A DNA stretch of 64,000 nt from the NCBI RefSeq assembly GCF_001742145.1, contig NZ_CP015749.1, positions 248,001 to 312,000 on the forward strand, read 5' to 3'. Each line of letters opens with the position of its first letter. Position 1 is the first letter of the stretch. The notes beneath the pieces are model-generated. The model did no database searches. It had not been told where the DNA came from and saw nothing but the letters and a program-made list of their open reading frames with translations. The DNA is from Pectobacterium parmentieri. GTDB lineage: Bacteria > Pseudomonadota > Gammaproteobacteria > Enterobacterales > Enterobacteriaceae. Both the position numbers and the translations under genes were made by a program. Shown piece after piece: positions 8,979 through 23,238 of this stretch.

Positions 8979-10697
8979 TTAGCGCACGATGTTCGCCAGC
9001 AGGAAATCGATGATTTCGCCGGTTTTAATCATTTGCTTTTCACCGATCCGGCGATTTTTATATTCAATCTCTTCGCTATCCAGATTGCGATCGCCAATCA
9101 CGATAGTGTGCGGTACACCAATCAACTCCATATCGGCGAACATCACACCCGGACGCTCTTTACGATCGTCGAGCAGAACTTCAATACCTTTAGCGCGCAA
9201 CTGCTGATAGATGTCTTCAGCGACTTCTTTTACGCGGAAAGATTTGTGCATGTTCATTGGCAGAATGGCAACGTGGAAAGGCGCAATCGCGTCTGGCCAG
9301 ATAATACCGCGTTCGTCATGGTTTTGCTCAATCGCTGCTGCGACAACGCGTGTTACACCAATACCGTAACAGCCCATCGTCAGCGTCTGGTTACGTCCGT
9401 CTTCGCCCTGAACGGTTGCTTTCAACGCTTCAGAATACTTGCTGCCCAGTTGGAAGATATGGCCGACTTCGATACCGCGTTTAATTTGCAGTGTGCCTTT
9501 ACCATCTGGACTGATGTCGCCTTCAACCACGTTGCGGATATCTGCAACCTGCGGCAGTGCAACATCACGCTCCCAGTTGATGCCAAAATAGTGTTTGCCA
9601 TCAATGTTAGCGCCAGCGCTGAAGTCGCTCATGGCTGCAACGGTGCGGTCAACAACGACGGGAATCGACAGTTTGACCGGGCCTAATGAGCCAGGACCTG
9701 CTCCGATGATTGCGCGGATCTCATCTTCCGTTGCAAACGTCAGCGGACTCGCGACCTGAGCAATTTTCTCAGCCTTGATTTCATTCAGTTCGTGATCGCC
9801 ACGAACCAGCAGTGCAATCAGTTTATGGCCGCTTTCTTCCGTTGCTTTCACCAGCAGCGTTTTCACGGTTTTCTCTACTGGCAGCGTAAACTGTTCAACC
9901 AGTTCAGCGATGGTCTTGGCGTTTGGTGTATCCACCACACGCAGTTCTTCCGTCGCTTCTGCGCGGCCTAATTTCGGCGCGACAGCTTCTGCCAGTTCAA
10001 TGTTTGCCGCGTAGTCGGATTCCGTTGAGAAAACGATATCGTCTTCACCGCTGGTTGCCAGTACCTGGAATTCATGGGACGCATTACCACCGATAGAACC
10101 GGTATCTGCCTGGACGGCTCTGAAATCCAGATCCATACGGTTGAAAATCTTGCTGTAAGCGGCGTACATGGCGTCGTAGGTGGTCTGCAACGATTCCTGT
10201 GAGGTGTGGAAAGAGTAGGCATCTTTCATCAGGAACTCACGTGAGCGCATTACGCCAAAACGTGGGCGAACTTCATCGCGGAATTTGGTTTGAATCTGGA
10301 AAAAATTCAGTGGTAGCTGCTTATAAGAGCTGACTTCATTACGAATCAGGTCAGTAATAACTTCTTCGTGTGTAGGGCCGAGTACAAATGGGCGTTCACC
10401 ACGATCGACAAAGCGCAGCAACTCTGGGCCATACTGATCCCAACGTCCACTTTCAACCCATAAATCGGCAGGCTGAACAACCGGCATAGACACTTCAATA
10501 GCGCCCGCGTTGTTCATCTCTTCGCGCACGATGTTTTCAACTTTTCTCAAAACACGTAAACCGGTCGGTAACCAGGTGTAAAGGCCGGAGGCCAGTTTAC
10601 GAATCATTCCTGCACGGAGCATCAACTGATGGCTGATGACTTCCGCATCGGCTGGCGTCTCCTTGAGAGTGGAGAGCATGTATTGGCTAGTACGCAT
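8979..10697 (-). CDS. proS: Prolyl-tRNA synthetase
   Basis: Class II aminoacyl-tRNA synthetase charging tRNA-Pro, 572 residues as in E. coli. Motif 2 ([21 protein letters not shown]), the inserted YbaK-like editing domain (about 220-400), motif 3 ([13 protein letters not shown]) and a C-terminal anticodon-binding domain are all present. In E. coli proS neighbours trmO and rcsF, as here, but it is not next to rpoS, so the junction at 8873-8978 differs from E. coli. Confidence 0.97.
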   Translation of the reverse strand: MRTSQYMLSTLKETPADAEVISHQLMLRAGMIRKLASGLYTWLPTGLRVLRKVENIVREEMNNAGAIEVSMPVVQPADLWVESGRWDQYGPELLRFVDRGERPFVLGPTHEEVITDLIRNEVSSYKQLPLNFFQIQTKFRDEVRPRFGVMRSREFLMKDAYSFHTSQESLQTTYDAMYAAYSKIFNRMDLDFRAVQADTGSIGGNASHEFQVLATSGEDDIVFSTESDYAANIELAEAVAPKLGRAEATEELRVVDTPNAKTIAELVEQFTLPVEKTVKTLLVKATEESGHKLIALLVRGDHELNEIKAEKIAQVASPLTFATEDEIRAIIGAGPGSLGPVKLSIPVVVDRTVAAMSDFSAGANIDGKHYFGINWERDVALPQVADIRNVVEGDISPDGKGTLQIKRGIEVGHIFQLGSKYSEALKATVQGEDGRNQTLTMGCYGIGVTRVVAAAIEQNHDERGIIWPDAIAPFHVAILPMNMHKSFRVKEVAEDIYQQLRAKGIEVLLDDRKERPGVMFADMELIGVPHTIVIGDRNLDSEEIEYKNRRIGEKQMIKTGEIIDFLLANIVR

Positions 10698-10841
10698 GGG
10701 GTTTTAGTTCCGTTAGAACAACAAATAGCATAGGGCTGCCGCGCAGCCGAAGGCACATAAAAAGTGGTTTAGTTTACCAGCGTGGGCGGCGTGTCAAAAG
10801 AGAGCAGGAACAATTTTAGAATATATTGCTGGGCTTGTGCA

Positions 10842-11558
10842 TTAGCACGTGTGCGCGGGGTCGAGGCTTAACACTTCGGTTTGTTCTCCACAGACGCGCC
10901 AGCGCACATTGAATTCCAACAGTAAAACGGCGTATTCCCGCGTGGTGCTTTCCCCTTTGCGGTAGGCCGGGCGCGGATCTTGTGCCAATACCTGCGAGAT
11001 AAAGCGTTTCAACTGGGGATATTTATTTTGGTGCCCTGCGATTTGGTTTTCCGCAAGTGGCGAAAAAAATACCGGCATCGTGGCCTCGGGGGCCATTTGG
11101 GCAAAACCCGCTCGCGCCTGAGGGTGGCTTTCTGCAAAGGGTAGGTAAGGCTTGATATCGATGACCGGTGTGCCATCGACCAGATCAAGGCTGCCTAGTT
11201 CGAGCGTAATCGCATCGCCTTTGGCTCGTATTCCTTTTAATTCAACCAGCGACATACCGACAGGGTTGGGGCGAAAGGTGGAACGGGTAGCGAAAACGCC
11301 TGTTCGAGCATTTCCCCCCAGACGCGGTGGTCGAACCGTTGGACGCCAGCCGCCTTCCATCGTTTGATGAAAGATGAACAGTAGCCAAATGTGGCTGAAG
11401 TCTTCTAGTCCCCGCACACAGTCAGCTTGGTTATACGGCGGTAATAGCTGAAGTTCTCCGCCTCCATCTTCAATCAGACCCGGTTGCCGCGGAATGGCAA
11501 ATTTTTCTTTATACGGTGAACGGATAATCCCGATCTGATTGAAAACAAATTGACTCAT
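10842..11558 (-). CDS. trmO: tRNA (t6A37) N6-methyltransferase TrmO
   Basis: SAM-dependent methyltransferase that converts t6A37 to m6t6A37 in ACY-decoding tRNA-Thr. The N-terminal beta-barrel signature (GIIRSPYKEKFAIPRQPG; GNARTGVFATRSTFRPNPVGMSLVEL; DLVDGTPVIDIKPYLPFAES) is complete. The start was set at 11558: it matches the family N-terminus and its ATG overlaps the rcsF stop as ATGA, while a longer frame would add 11 residues lying inside rcsF. The gene is translationally coupled to rcsF. Confidence 0.95.
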   Translation of the reverse strand: MSQFVFNQIGIIRSPYKEKFAIPRQPGLIEDGGGELQLLPPYNQADCVRGLEDFSHIWLLFIFHQTMEGGWRPTVRPPRLGGNARTGVFATRSTFRPNPVGMSLVELKGIRAKGDAITLELGSLDLVDGTPVIDIKPYLPFAESHPQARAGFAQMAPEATMPVFFSPLAENQIAGHQNKYPQLKRFISQVLAQDPRPAYRKGESTTREYAVLLLEFNVRWRVCGEQTEVLSLDPAHTC

Positions 11559-11965
11559 TGTGCAGAGACTTTTAGCGCGGTGCCTTGGCAAACGACTTGG
11601 CTATAGCAACCGGCTACGCCACTGACGGTTTGGCATTCATGTAGTAAAACCGCATTGGCCTTCATTGCGGTTGCGCGGCTTTGCATTCTTTTACGCGCAT
11701 TTGCCGCGTTGGGCGGAGCGTCCTGAGCGCTGACCTGACACGACGAGCCAGACACTTCACCCATATCACGGAAAGGCTTACCCACTAATTCTTCGGCGCT
11801 TTTATACAGCACGGCTGGAGCAGGGCGAACGGGAGGCTTCGGTTTCGGTGCCGGTTCTACGGTTTTGGCTTCAACAACAGGTTGAGGAACGGGTGCCTGT
11901 GGCTTCTGAAATAAAGAACAGCCTGTCAGCGACATAGCTAACAATATAAAGGGAACAGCACGCAT
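11555..11965 (-). CDS. rcsF: Outer-membrane lipoprotein RcsF, Rcs stress sensor
   Basis: Senses envelope damage and activates the Rcs phosphorelay through IgaA. The signal peptide ends in lipobox LTGC. A Pro/Lys-rich linker (about 22-50) follows, then the globular domain with VGKPFRDMGEVSG and the cysteines of its nonconsecutive disulfides (SSCQ, HECQ, AGCYSQVVCQG). The 136 residues compare with 134 in E. coli. The stop overlaps the trmO start by four bases. Confidence 0.96.
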   Translation of the reverse strand: MRAVPFILLAMSLTGCSLFQKPQAPVPQPVVEAKTVEPAPKPKPPVRPAPAVLYKSAEELVGKPFRDMGEVSGSSCQVSAQDAPPNAANARKRMQSRATAMKANAVLLHECQTVSGVAGCYSQVVCQGTALKVSAQ

Positions 11966-12025
11966 TAAGGATTCCTCTGCTTTTTCTCAAAGAGCGAGTA
12001 TTGAAGCAAGCAATTGCACAAATAA

Positions 12026-12049
12026 CAAGACGGGCCGTAGCCCGTCTTG
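12026..12049 (-). terminator. Terminator of the metNIQ operon
   Basis: CAAGACGGGC / GCCCGTCTTG, a perfect 10-bp stem with a 4-base loop, 35 bases after the metQ stop, followed on the minus strand by T-rich sequence (TTATTTG). Confidence 0.8.
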
Positions 12050-12083
12050 CAGATATCTTTTAATTAAACTCATTAGGGCAGGA

Positions 12084-12899
12084 TTACCAGCCTTTCACTG
12101 CGCCGCCATTAAAGATTTTATTTGCTGCATCGTTCACTTCATCAGACTGGTAAGCCTGAACGAATTTCTTCACGTTTTCAGCGTCTTTGTTGTCTTCGCG
12201 TGAAACCAGCAGGTTTACATACGGAGAGTCTTTTTCTTCAACAAACAGGCCATCTTTAGTTGGTGTCAGGTTAATCTGGCTAGCGTAAGTAGTGTTGATG
12301 ACAGCCAGCGCAATTTGCGCATCATCTAAAGAACGTGGCAACTGTGGCGCTTCCAGTTCAACCAGTTTGATGTTTTTCGGGTTTTCAGTCACATCCAATA
12401 CCGTTGGCAGCAGGCCAACGTTGTCTTTCAGTTTAATCAAGCCAACTTTTTGCAGCAGCAGCAGGGAGCGGCCCAGATTGGTTGGGTCATTTGGCAGCGC
12501 AATTTGCGCACCATCTTGCAGCTCATTCAGCGATTTGATTTTTTTGGAGTAACCGGCAATTGGGTAGACAAAGCTGTTGCCGACAGAAACCAGTTTATAA
12601 CCACGATCTTTTATCTGCTGATCCAGATAAGGTTTATGCTGGAAGGCATTCAGATCGATGTCACCTTTGCTCAGAGCTTCATTTGGCAACACGTAGTCGT
12701 TAAATGTGACTAACTCAACGTCCAGGCCGTATTTGTCTTTCGCCACTTTTTGCGCGATTTCCGCAACCTGTTGTTCTGCTCCAACAATAACGCCGACTTT
12801 AATATGATTAGGATCCTTCTCTTCCTGACCACATCCCGCTAGCGCCAGCGCACCAATCAGTGCGCCAATGGTCGCAATAGATTTCAGTTTAATCGCCAT
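12084..12899 (-). CDS. metQ: D/L-methionine-binding lipoprotein MetQ
   Basis: Substrate-binding component of the MetNIQ methionine importer. The signal peptide with lipobox LAGC anchors it to the membrane surface. The NlpA-family fold shows VGVIVGAEQQVAEIAQKVAKD at the mature N-terminus and LNAFQHKPYLDQQ and ALPNDPTNLGRSLLLL further in. 271 residues, normal length. It is the last gene of metN-metI-metQ, 63 bases after metI. Confidence 0.96.
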   Translation of the reverse strand: MAIKLKSIATIGALIGALALAGCGQEEKDPNHIKVGVIVGAEQQVAEIAQKVAKDKYGLDVELVTFNDYVLPNEALSKGDIDLNAFQHKPYLDQQIKDRGYKLVSVGNSFVYPIAGYSKKIKSLNELQDGAQIALPNDPTNLGRSLLLLQKVGLIKLKDNVGLLPTVLDVTENPKNIKLVELEAPQLPRSLDDAQIALAVINTTYASQINLTPTKDGLFVEEKDSPYVNLLVSREDNKDAENVKKFVQAYQSDEVNDAANKIFNGGAVKGW

Positions 12900-12962
12900 A
12901 TCCTTACCCCTAATTAACTATTTTCTTGGCAGATACCCTTAGGCAAATGCGTATTGTGATGA

Positions 12963-13616
12963 CTACTTATGTGTGACAGCTTTTACTGCCCTGTCGCCGC
13001 AGAATTGAATCAGGTAAACCAAAACAACCAGTAATATTAATACCGTATTCATGACCGTCGCGTTATAACCAATATAACCATACTGATAACCAATTTGACC
13101 TAAGCCGCCTGCGCCGACGGCACCACCCATAGCAGAATAGCCTACGAGCGTAATTAACGTGATGGTTGCGGCATTAATTAGCCCTGGTAACGCTTCTGGC
13201 AGCAATATCTTTCTGATGATTTGCATCGGTGTCGCACCCATTGCACGGGCGGCTTCGATCAGGCCAGTTGGAATTTCAAGTAGCGCATTTTCCACCATGC
13301 GGGCAATAAACGGGGCTGCACCTACAGTGAGAGGAACGATCGCCGCTTGCAGACCAATAGAGGTTCCGACAATGATGCGGGTAAAAGGAATCATCCAGAC
13401 CAGCAAAATAATGAACGGAATCGAGCGGAAAATGTTTACCAGTGCAGAAAGGGTCCGGTAGAGTTTTGGATTGGCGATGATTTGCCCCGGACGCGTGGTA
13501 TACAATAAAACGCCCACGGGTAAACCAAGTACAAAGCCAAAGAAACCAGAAACGAACGTCATAGCGACGGTTTCCCATACTCCCTTAGCCATTAACCACA
13601 TCATTGCTTCAGACAT
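12963..13616 (-). CDS. metI: Methionine ABC transporter permease MetI
   Basis: Membrane subunit of the MetNIQ importer. Started at 13616 ([16 protein letters not shown]), which gives the 217-residue family length and overlaps the metN end by 8 bases; a longer frame would run 22 more residues into metN. About five transmembrane helices and the EAA loop [22 protein letters not shown] are visible. Confidence 0.96.
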   Translation of the reverse strand: MSEAMMWLMAKGVWETVAMTFVSGFFGFVLGLPVGVLLYTTRPGQIIANPKLYRTLSALVNIFRSIPFIILLVWMIPFTRIIVGTSIGLQAAIVPLTVGAAPFIARMVENALLEIPTGLIEAARAMGATPMQIIRKILLPEALPGLINAATITLITLVGYSAMGGAVGAGGLGQIGYQYGYIGYNATVMNTVLILLVVLVYLIQFCGDRAVKAVTHK

Positions 13617-14640
13617 AACCCAGAACCTCAACTGTAACGTGACTTTCCTGCAGGAATTGGATTGCGGCTTTGATATCTGCATCGTTGCCGTGCATTTCTG
13701 TCAGCATGATGCCGAACTTGACGCCACCGGCATAATCCATCTGAGCACTGATAATGTTGTTATTAATGTTAAAGCGCCGAGCAACTTCGGACAGAAGTGG
13801 GGCGTCCACTGATTTGCCGGTAAATTCCATCCGTAATAACGGCGTAGTCTCTGGGCGATAGTCTGGTGACAGACGAGCGAGGTAATCGTCCGGGATATCC
13901 AGATGTAACGTTGACTGAATGAATTTCTGCGCCAACGGCGTTTTCGGATGTGAGAAGACTTCGCTTACGGTGTCCTGCTCGATGAGTCGTCCGTCGCTGA
14001 TAACCGCAACCTGATCGCAAATGCGTTTCACCACATCCATTTCATGTGTAATAAGAAGAATGGTTAGGCCAAGACGGCGATTGATGTCTTTCAGTAATTC
14101 AAGAATCGAACGCGTCGTTGCAGGATCTAATGCGCTGGTTGCTTCGTCACACAGCAGAACCTTGGGGTTGCTAGCCAGTGCACGGGCAATAGCGACACGC
14201 TGCTTTTGTCCGCCGGACAAGTTGGCTGGGTACACGTCGTGTTTATCCGCTAACCCAACCAGCTCCAATAATTCATTAACGCGCTTGGCAATATCCGCTT
14301 TTGGTGTGTTATCCAGTTCCAGCGGTAGCGAAATGTTGCCAAAAACGGTACGTGAGGCGAGCAGGTTGAAATGTTGAAAAATCATGCCGATCTGGCGGCG
14401 AGCACGCGTCAACTGGCTATCTGATAGCTGGGTCAGTTCTTGCCCATCAACCAGCACTTTCCCTTCTGTTGGGCGTTCTAATAAATTGACGCAGCGGATC
14501 AGTGTACTTTTACCTGCGCCCGATGCACCGATAACGCCATAGATTTGCCCGGTGGGAACGTGGAGGCTGACATCAGAAAGTGCGGTAATAGCCCGCCCAT
14601 TCTGCTGGAAAACCTTAGTAATATTAGAAAGTTCAATCAT
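13609..14640 (-). CDS. metN: Methionine ABC transporter ATP-binding protein MetN
   Basis: ATPase of the methionine importer, 343 residues. Walker [10 protein letters not shown] is near residue 37-45, the LSGGQKQR signature near 140, and Walker [12 protein letters not shown] follows. The C-terminal regulatory domain (about 265-343) is the ACT-like NIL domain that binds methionine and inhibits transport. It is the first gene of the operon, with MetJ-type boxes upstream at 14704-14727. Confidence 0.97.
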   Translation of the reverse strand: MIELSNITKVFQQNGRAITALSDVSLHVPTGQIYGVIGASGAGKSTLIRCVNLLERPTEGKVLVDGQELTQLSDSQLTRARRQIGMIFQHFNLLASRTVFGNISLPLELDNTPKADIAKRVNELLELVGLADKHDVYPANLSGGQKQRVAIARALASNPKVLLCDEATSALDPATTRSILELLKDINRRLGLTILLITHEMDVVKRICDQVAVISDGRLIEQDTVSEVFSHPKTPLAQKFIQSTLHLDIPDDYLARLSPDYRPETTPLLRMEFTGKSVDAPLLSEVARRFNINNNIISAQMDYAGGVKFGIMLTEMHGNDADIKAAIQFLQESHVTVEVLGYV

Positions 14641-14703
14641 ATATTTTTATCGTAAGTGCCTATGGCTGGATAAATTAGTTTCTGTATTAACAGAATATGA
14701 AAC

Positions 14704-14727
14704 GGATGTTAGGGCGTCTAGACGTCT
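14704..14727 (-). promoter_or_regulatory. MetJ operator (met boxes) of metNIQ
   Basis: A perfect met box AGACGTCT (14720-14727) is directly preceded by a 6/8 match GGGCGTCT (14712-14719) and a weaker 4/8 copy (14704-14711). Tandem 8-base boxes are the arrangement bound by the methionine repressor MetJ with SAM. The site is about 65-90 bases upstream of the metN start. Confidence 0.85.
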
Positions 14728-14820
14728 AAGTCAATCGGGATTGTCATGGCCCTATACTCTCTCTATAGGAGAAAACATGCGATACTACTGCGTAATTTCC
14801 GCCATTCAGGAGCAAAGTCA

Positions 14821-15384
14821 GTGGCACAAAGCGTTCCAGCAATTTTTCTTGATCGTGACGGTACGATCAATGTCGATCACGGTTATGTCCATGAGATTGA
14901 CGATTTTCAATTTATAGATGGTGTTATCGACGCCATGCGCGAGTTGAAGAGCATGGGGTTCGCGCTGGTTGTTGTGACGAACCAGTCCGGTATCGCCCGC
15001 GGTAAATTTACAGAAGATCAGTTTATGCAACTGACGGAATGGATGGACTGGTCGCTGGCAGACCGTGGTGTTGATCTGGATGGCATCTACTTTTGTCCGC
15101 ATCACCCTGACGCTGGCGAAGATGAGTATCGGCAGGTCTGTGATTGCCGTAAGCCTGAGCCTGGTATGCTGCTTTCCGCACAGAGCGAGCTGCACATTGA
15201 TATGGCTGCATCTTATATGGTGGGAGATAAGGTAGAGGATATGCAGGCAGCAATTGGCGCAGGTGTGGGAAATAAATTGCTGGTTCGCACCGGTAAACCT
15301 GTTACCGAGCAAGGCGAATCACTGGCTGATGGCGTGCTGGAAAGCCTCGCAGATCTGCCGAAATGGATAAAAACGCGCAGTTAA
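14821..15384 (+). CDS. gmhB: D-glycero-beta-D-manno-heptose 1,7-bisphosphate 7-phosphatase
   Basis: Removes the 7-phosphate during ADP-heptose synthesis for the LPS inner core. HAD-superfamily motifs: DxD in FLDRDGTIN (motif I), VVTNQSG (motif II), and [12 protein letters not shown] (motif IV); the zinc-binding loop CPHHPD...CDCRKP is present. A GTG start at 14821 ([14 protein letters not shown]) is chosen because AGGAG sits 8 bases upstream and it matches the family N-terminus; an upstream in-frame ATG would add 25 residues. 187 residues. Confidence 0.94.
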   Translation: MAQSVPAIFLDRDGTINVDHGYVHEIDDFQFIDGVIDAMRELKSMGFALVVVTNQSGIARGKFTEDQFMQLTEWMDWSLADRGVDLDGIYFCPHHPDAGEDEYRQVCDCRKPEPGMLLSAQSELHIDMAASYMVGDKVEDMQAAIGAGVGNKLLVRTGKPVTEQGESLADGVLESLADLPKWIKTRS

Positions 15385-15436
15385 CAGGCGGAACGAATGA
15401 AAGATGCGCAAACAGAAAAAAGTTTACTAGATTTGC

Positions 15437-15464
15437 TTGCGCTTCTGAATCGGCTCCCTATAAT
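15437..15464 (+). promoter_or_regulatory. rRNA operon promoter P1
   Basis: The -35 TTGCGC and -10 TATAAT are separated by 16 bases, followed by the GC-rich discriminator GCGCCTCC typical of stringently controlled rrn P1 promoters. Confidence 0.85.
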
Positions 15465-15537
15465 GCGCCTCCATCGACACGGCGCTGTGACTCACAACCG
15501 GGTCGATAAAGAAAGAGAAAACGCTTTAAAATAAACG

Positions 15538-15565
15538 TTGACTCTAAAGGTGATAAGCGTAACAT
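15538..15565 (+). promoter_or_regulatory. rRNA operon promoter P2
   Basis: The -35 TTGACT and -10 TAACAT have 16-base spacing, 101 bases downstream of P1, in the position and form expected of rrn P2. Confidence 0.75.
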
Positions 15566-15601
15566 ACGCCACCTCGCGAAGCGGATAAGACCGCAACGCA
15601 C

Positions 15602-15610
15602 TGCTCTTTA
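15602..15610 (+). promoter_or_regulatory. boxA antitermination site in the rRNA leader
   Basis: TGCTCTTTA followed by ACAAT is the rrn boxA sequence that recruits NusB/NusE for antitermination. The region 15385-15765 otherwise holds only P1, P2 and leader sequence. Confidence 0.85.
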
Positions 15611-15765
15611 ACAATATAATCAGACAATCTGTGTGGGCACTCACAAGACCGTATCTTAACGATATAAAAAGTCTTGAAGAGTGAACAACAGTGAAATTCA
15701 TTACGAATAAACAGTTACTAATTCTTTGAGCATCGCTGACGAGTTCAGCAAATCAAACAAATCTT

Positions 15766-17308
<1,543 letters not shown>

Positions 17309-17449
17309 CCAAAAAAGATGTGTGTTACGTGAAGTGCTCACACAGATTGTCTGATGAAAATACTGAGCAAGCGCACCTGTTGATGTCATGAGTGTAGACT
17401 CATGCTGACGCGATAGTGCCGAATTTCTGATTCGGTACGGATTTTTCGT

Positions 17450-17525
17450 GTCCCCATCGTCTAGAGGCCTAGGACACTGCCCTTTCACGGCTGTAACAGG
17501 GGTTCGAATCCCCTTGGGGACGCCA
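17450..17525 (+). tRNA. tRNA-Glu (anticodon TTC) in the 16S-23S spacer
   Basis: A 76-base cloverleaf: acceptor GTCCCCA/TGGGGAC, anticodon loop CTTTCAC giving TTC, T-arm GGGGTTCGAATCCCC, encoded CCA end. Spacers with a single tRNA-Glu are one of the two classic enterobacterial rrn types. Confidence 0.98.
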
Positions 17526-17597
17526 ATCCGATAATGAGTGAAAGACATTATCACCGAATATCTTAAAGATGATTCCTCGGAGTCATGTTTACGATAT

Positions 17598-17606
17598 TGC
17601 TCTTTA
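17598..17606 (+). promoter_or_regulatory. Spacer boxA before 23S rRNA
   Basis: TGCTCTTTA followed by ACAATCTGG, the second boxA found in rrn spacers. The rest of the spacer (17526-17759) holds the 23S leader that pairs in the processing stem. Confidence 0.75.
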
Positions 17607-17759
17607 ACAATCTGGAACAAGCTGAAAATTGAAACATGACGGCTGACAAAACACGATGACCTTCGAGTGCATCGTGATGCATCAGTCTGTCAATGAGTCT
17701 CTCAAATAATCGCAGCGCGAACGTGACCTTGATTTATTCAAGACACCTTCGGGTTGTGA

Positions 17760-20667
<2,908 letters not shown>

Positions 20668-20805
20668 ACAACACCGAAGGTGTTTTGTGGGTGATGAAAG
20701 ACTCATAGATTTTGATGTTCAGCTTGTTCAGAGATTGGTTCTGATGGTTACGGAGATGACAAAGAAAAAAGTCATGTTAAGTAACGGTTGGAATGAAACA
20801 GAATT

Positions 20806-20925
20806 TGCCTGGCGGCGATAGCGCGGTGGTCCCACCTGACCCCATGCCGAACTCAGAAGTGAAACGCCGTAGCGCCGATGGTAGTGTGGGGCTTCCCCAT
20901 GTGAGAGTAGGGAACTGCCAGGCAT
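20806..20925 (+). rRNA. 5S ribosomal RNA, copy 1
   Basis: 120 bases starting TGCCTGGCGGCGATAGCG and ending GAACTGCCAGGCAT; the terminal helix pairs perfectly. Confidence 0.98.
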
Positions 20926-20941
20926 CAAATTATACAGGTGC

Positions 20942-21017
20942 GCTGATATGGCTCAGTTGGTAGAGCGCACCCTTGGTAAGGGTGAGGTCCCCAGTTCGAC
21001 TCTGGGTATCAGCACCA
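20942..21017 (+). tRNA. tRNA-Thr (anticodon GGT)
   Basis: A 76-base cloverleaf: acceptor GCTGATA/TATCAGC, anticodon stem-loop CCCTTGGTAAGGG, T-arm with GTTCGAC, encoded CCA. It lies between two 5S genes, as thrV does in E. coli rrnD. Confidence 0.98.
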
Positions 21018-21051
21018 GTGTTTTGGGTTAATGTTCGGCTTATAAAGAATT

Positions 21052-21171
21052 TACCTGGCGGCGATAGCGCGGTGGTCCCACCTGACCCCATGCCGAACTC
21101 AGAAGTGAAACGCCGTAGCGCCGATGGTAGTGTGGGGCTTCCCCATGTGAGAGTAGGGAACTGCCAGGTTT
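21052..21171 (+). rRNA. 5S ribosomal RNA, copy 2
   Basis: Nearly identical to copy 1; the ends differ (TACCTGG / CCAGGTT) but stay paired, a compensatory change in the terminal helix. It is the last gene of the rRNA operon. Confidence 0.97.
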
Positions 21172-21180
21172 CAATTAAGA

Positions 21181-21212
21181 AAAAGGCCATCCTATTAAGG
21201 ATGGCCTTTTTT
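21181..21212 (+). terminator. Terminator of the rRNA operon
   Basis: AAAAGGCCATCCT, a 4-base loop, then AGGATGGCCTTTTTT: a 13-bp stem ending in a T run, 10 bases after the second 5S gene. Confidence 0.95.
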
Positions 21213-21246
21213 CTATTTCAGCATATTAGATCTTTTTTTACCTAAA

Positions 21247-21356
21247 TATACTCGCCATACTTCAAGTTGCATGTGCGTTGGCTGCGTTCAAACCTGCTCC
21301 CAACGAATTTGTCTTTCTCTTGCCGCCTGCCTGAAACTAGAATTATTTAGAGTATA
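21247..21356 (-). repeat. ERIC-like palindromic repeat, copy 2
   Basis: Inverted relative to the copy at 6613-6747. It starts TATACTCGCCATACTTCAAG, continues TTGCATGTGCGTTGGCTGCG, and ends with a segment containing GAATTATTTAGAGTATA that matches the reverse complement of the left end of copy 1 with few mismatches. About 110 bases. The surrounding gap (21213-21575) otherwise holds AT-rich sequence and the kgtP leader, with no supported gene. Confidence 0.75.
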
Positions 21357-21575
21357 AAACATCTATTTATCTTCTTTGCTGTTCAATTAATAATTAACGT
21401 CTTGTTTATTAACGATTCGTTTATCTATATTCCAGCTAAATACAATAAAGCTATTGAGTTACGTCACTACATTAATAAATTATTACAATCAGGAACTTTT
21501 TGCCTCAGGGTTTAAGTACTGCTTTACTATAGCGGGCATCGTTTTATGCCCGGAAAAATAGGAGAATAAAATAAG

Positions 21576-22856
21576 ATGACTGATCTAACAGAAAATGCGA
21601 AAGATACGCGCCAGCGCATCCGAGCTATCGTTGGCGCTTCATCGGGTAATTTAGTTGAGTGGTTTGATTTTTATGTTTATTCCTTTTGCTCAATCTATTT
21701 TGCCCATATCTTTTTCCCTTCGGGAAATACCACAACTCAATTACTACAAACCGCAGGGGTTTTTGCAGCAGGCTTTTTAATGAGACCGATAGGCGGTTGG
21801 CTTTTCGGTTATATTGCTGACAAGCATGGTCGTAAAAATTCAATGCTAATTTCGGTTTGCATGATGTGCTTTGGATCTCTGGTTATTGCCTGCCTACCGG
21901 GGTATGAAAGTATTGGCACCTGGGCTCCGTTTTTACTGTTATTAGCCCGTTTATTTCAGGGGCTTTCTGTCGGTGGGGAATATGGCACCAGCGCAACGTA
22001 TATGAGTGAAGTCGCTGTTGAGGGAAGAAAAGGATTCTATGCTTCTTTCCAGTATGTCACGCTGATTGGCGGTCAATTGTTGGCGCTGTTAGTGGTTGTA
22101 ATATTGCAGCAGATTCTGAGCGATGAAGATTTGCGTGCGTGGGGATGGCGTATTCCTTTTGCTCTCGGCGCTGTTTTGGCGATCGTGGCGCTTTATTTAC
22201 GCCGTTCGCTGAATGAAACATCAGATAAAACGACTCGCGCGCATAAAGATGCTGGTTCGCTGGCAGGTTTGTGGAAACATCGCCGTGCTTTTATTACTGT
22301 TCTAGGGTTTACAGCCGGTGGTTCTTTAGCTTTTTATACGTTCACCACTTATATGCAAAAGTATCTGGTGAATACGGCAGGGATGCATGCGAAAACGGCG
22401 AGCGGGCTAATGACCCTTGCATTATTTATCTTTATGCTGCTGCAACCCTTCTTTGGTGCAATGTCGGATAAAATTGGCCGTCGTAGTTCAATGCTTTGCT
22501 TCGGCGGGCTTGCGGCGCTGCTGACGGTTCCCATTCTAACGGTTCTACAGAGTGTAACGAGTCCTATCCTTGCTTTCTCGTTGGTGATGCTTTCACTGAT
22601 TATTGTCAGCTTCTACACGTCGATCAGCGGCATTTTAAAAGCAGAAATGTTCCCACCCGAAGTCCGGGCGTTAGGCGTTGGCTTGTCTTACGCTGTGGCT
22701 AATGCATTGTTTGGTGGTTCGGCGGAGTATGTTGCACTTTCACTGAAATCCTTTGGCATGGAAACGACGTTTTTCTGGTATGTATCAGTGATGGGGGCGG
22801 TTGCGTTTATTGTGTCATTAACGCTGCATCGTAAAGGCAAAGGAATGAAGCTTTAG
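21576..22856 (+). CDS. kgtP: Alpha-ketoglutarate/H+ symporter KgtP
   Basis: Major facilitator (MHS family) importer of 2-oxoglutarate in the inner membrane, 426 residues, 12 predicted helices. The sequence follows E. coli KgtP closely, including [16 protein letters not shown] near the N-terminus, the loop 2-3 motif [26 protein letters not shown], and the ending HRKGKG. The stop overlaps the end of convergent yfiM by four bases. In E. coli kgtP flanks rrnG, as the rRNA operon does here. Confidence 0.96.
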   Translation: MTDLTENAKDTRQRIRAIVGASSGNLVEWFDFYVYSFCSIYFAHIFFPSGNTTTQLLQTAGVFAAGFLMRPIGGWLFGYIADKHGRKNSMLISVCMMCFGSLVIACLPGYESIGTWAPFLLLLARLFQGLSVGGEYGTSATYMSEVAVEGRKGFYASFQYVTLIGGQLLALLVVVILQQILSDEDLRAWGWRIPFALGAVLAIVALYLRRSLNETSDKTTRAHKDAGSLAGLWKHRRAFITVLGFTAGGSLAFYTFTTYMQKYLVNTAGMHAKTASGLMTLALFIFMLLQPFFGAMSDKIGRRSSMLCFGGLAALLTVPILTVLQSVTSPILAFSLVMLSLIIVSFYTSISGILKAEMFPPEVRALGVGLSYAVANALFGGSAEYVALSLKSFGMETTFFWYVSVMGAVAFIVSLTLHRKGKGMKL

Positions 22857-23176
22857 TGTTCAGATAATTGCCATAGTGCATAGCCGGTGGTTGCACCGGC
22901 TATATCCCAAACAAGATCTTGCCAGCTCCATCCTGTCCCGCCTTCCCGACTATCATAAAGCTCTTTTGCCATGCCCACGCTGATTGCCAGCATAATACCG
23001 AATCCTCCGCTACGGTTTGCACTCCAGCGCTGATGAGTACCATATTCATACCCGGCGGCGCTGATGGCGGCTGACGCGAGAAAGTGTTGGGCTTTATCTT
23101 GTCCGGTCCAACGATCTTGCGCGATATGGCTACATCCAGAGCAGCAAATCATTGCGGCAATACACAGTAGGCGCAT
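22853..23176 (-). CDS. yfiM: YfiM family lipoprotein
   Basis: Small predicted lipoprotein of unknown function. The start was placed at 23176 (MRLLCIAAM): it has GGGGA six bases upstream and gives the 107-residue family length, while an ATG 12 bases earlier has no ribosome binding site. The lipobox is CSGC, followed by [18 protein letters not shown] and a C-terminal [13 protein letters not shown] segment. It is convergent with kgtP, in the same order as E. coli. Confidence 0.88.
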   Translation of the reverse strand: MRLLCIAAMICCSGCSHIAQDRWTGQDKAQHFLASAAISAAGYEYGTHQRWSANRSGGFGIMLAISVGMAKELYDSREGGTGWSWQDLVWDIAGATTGYALWQLSEH

Positions 23177-23194
23177 GGCTTTCCCCATAATAAT

Positions 23195-23220
23195 AAAAAA
23201 CCTCGGAAGCCGAGGTTTTT
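23195..23220 (-). terminator. Terminator of pssA
   Basis: AAAAACCTCGG / CCGAGGTTTTT with a 3-base loop; on the minus strand it ends in a T run 19 bases after the pssA stop. It also separates pssA from yfiM. Confidence 0.9.
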
Positions 23221-23238
23221 CAAAGTATAGCGCGGGTT

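Noticed and set aside
9033..9686. A 217-codon plus-strand frame
   Set aside because: It is wholly antisense to proS, with composition typical of a shadow frame.
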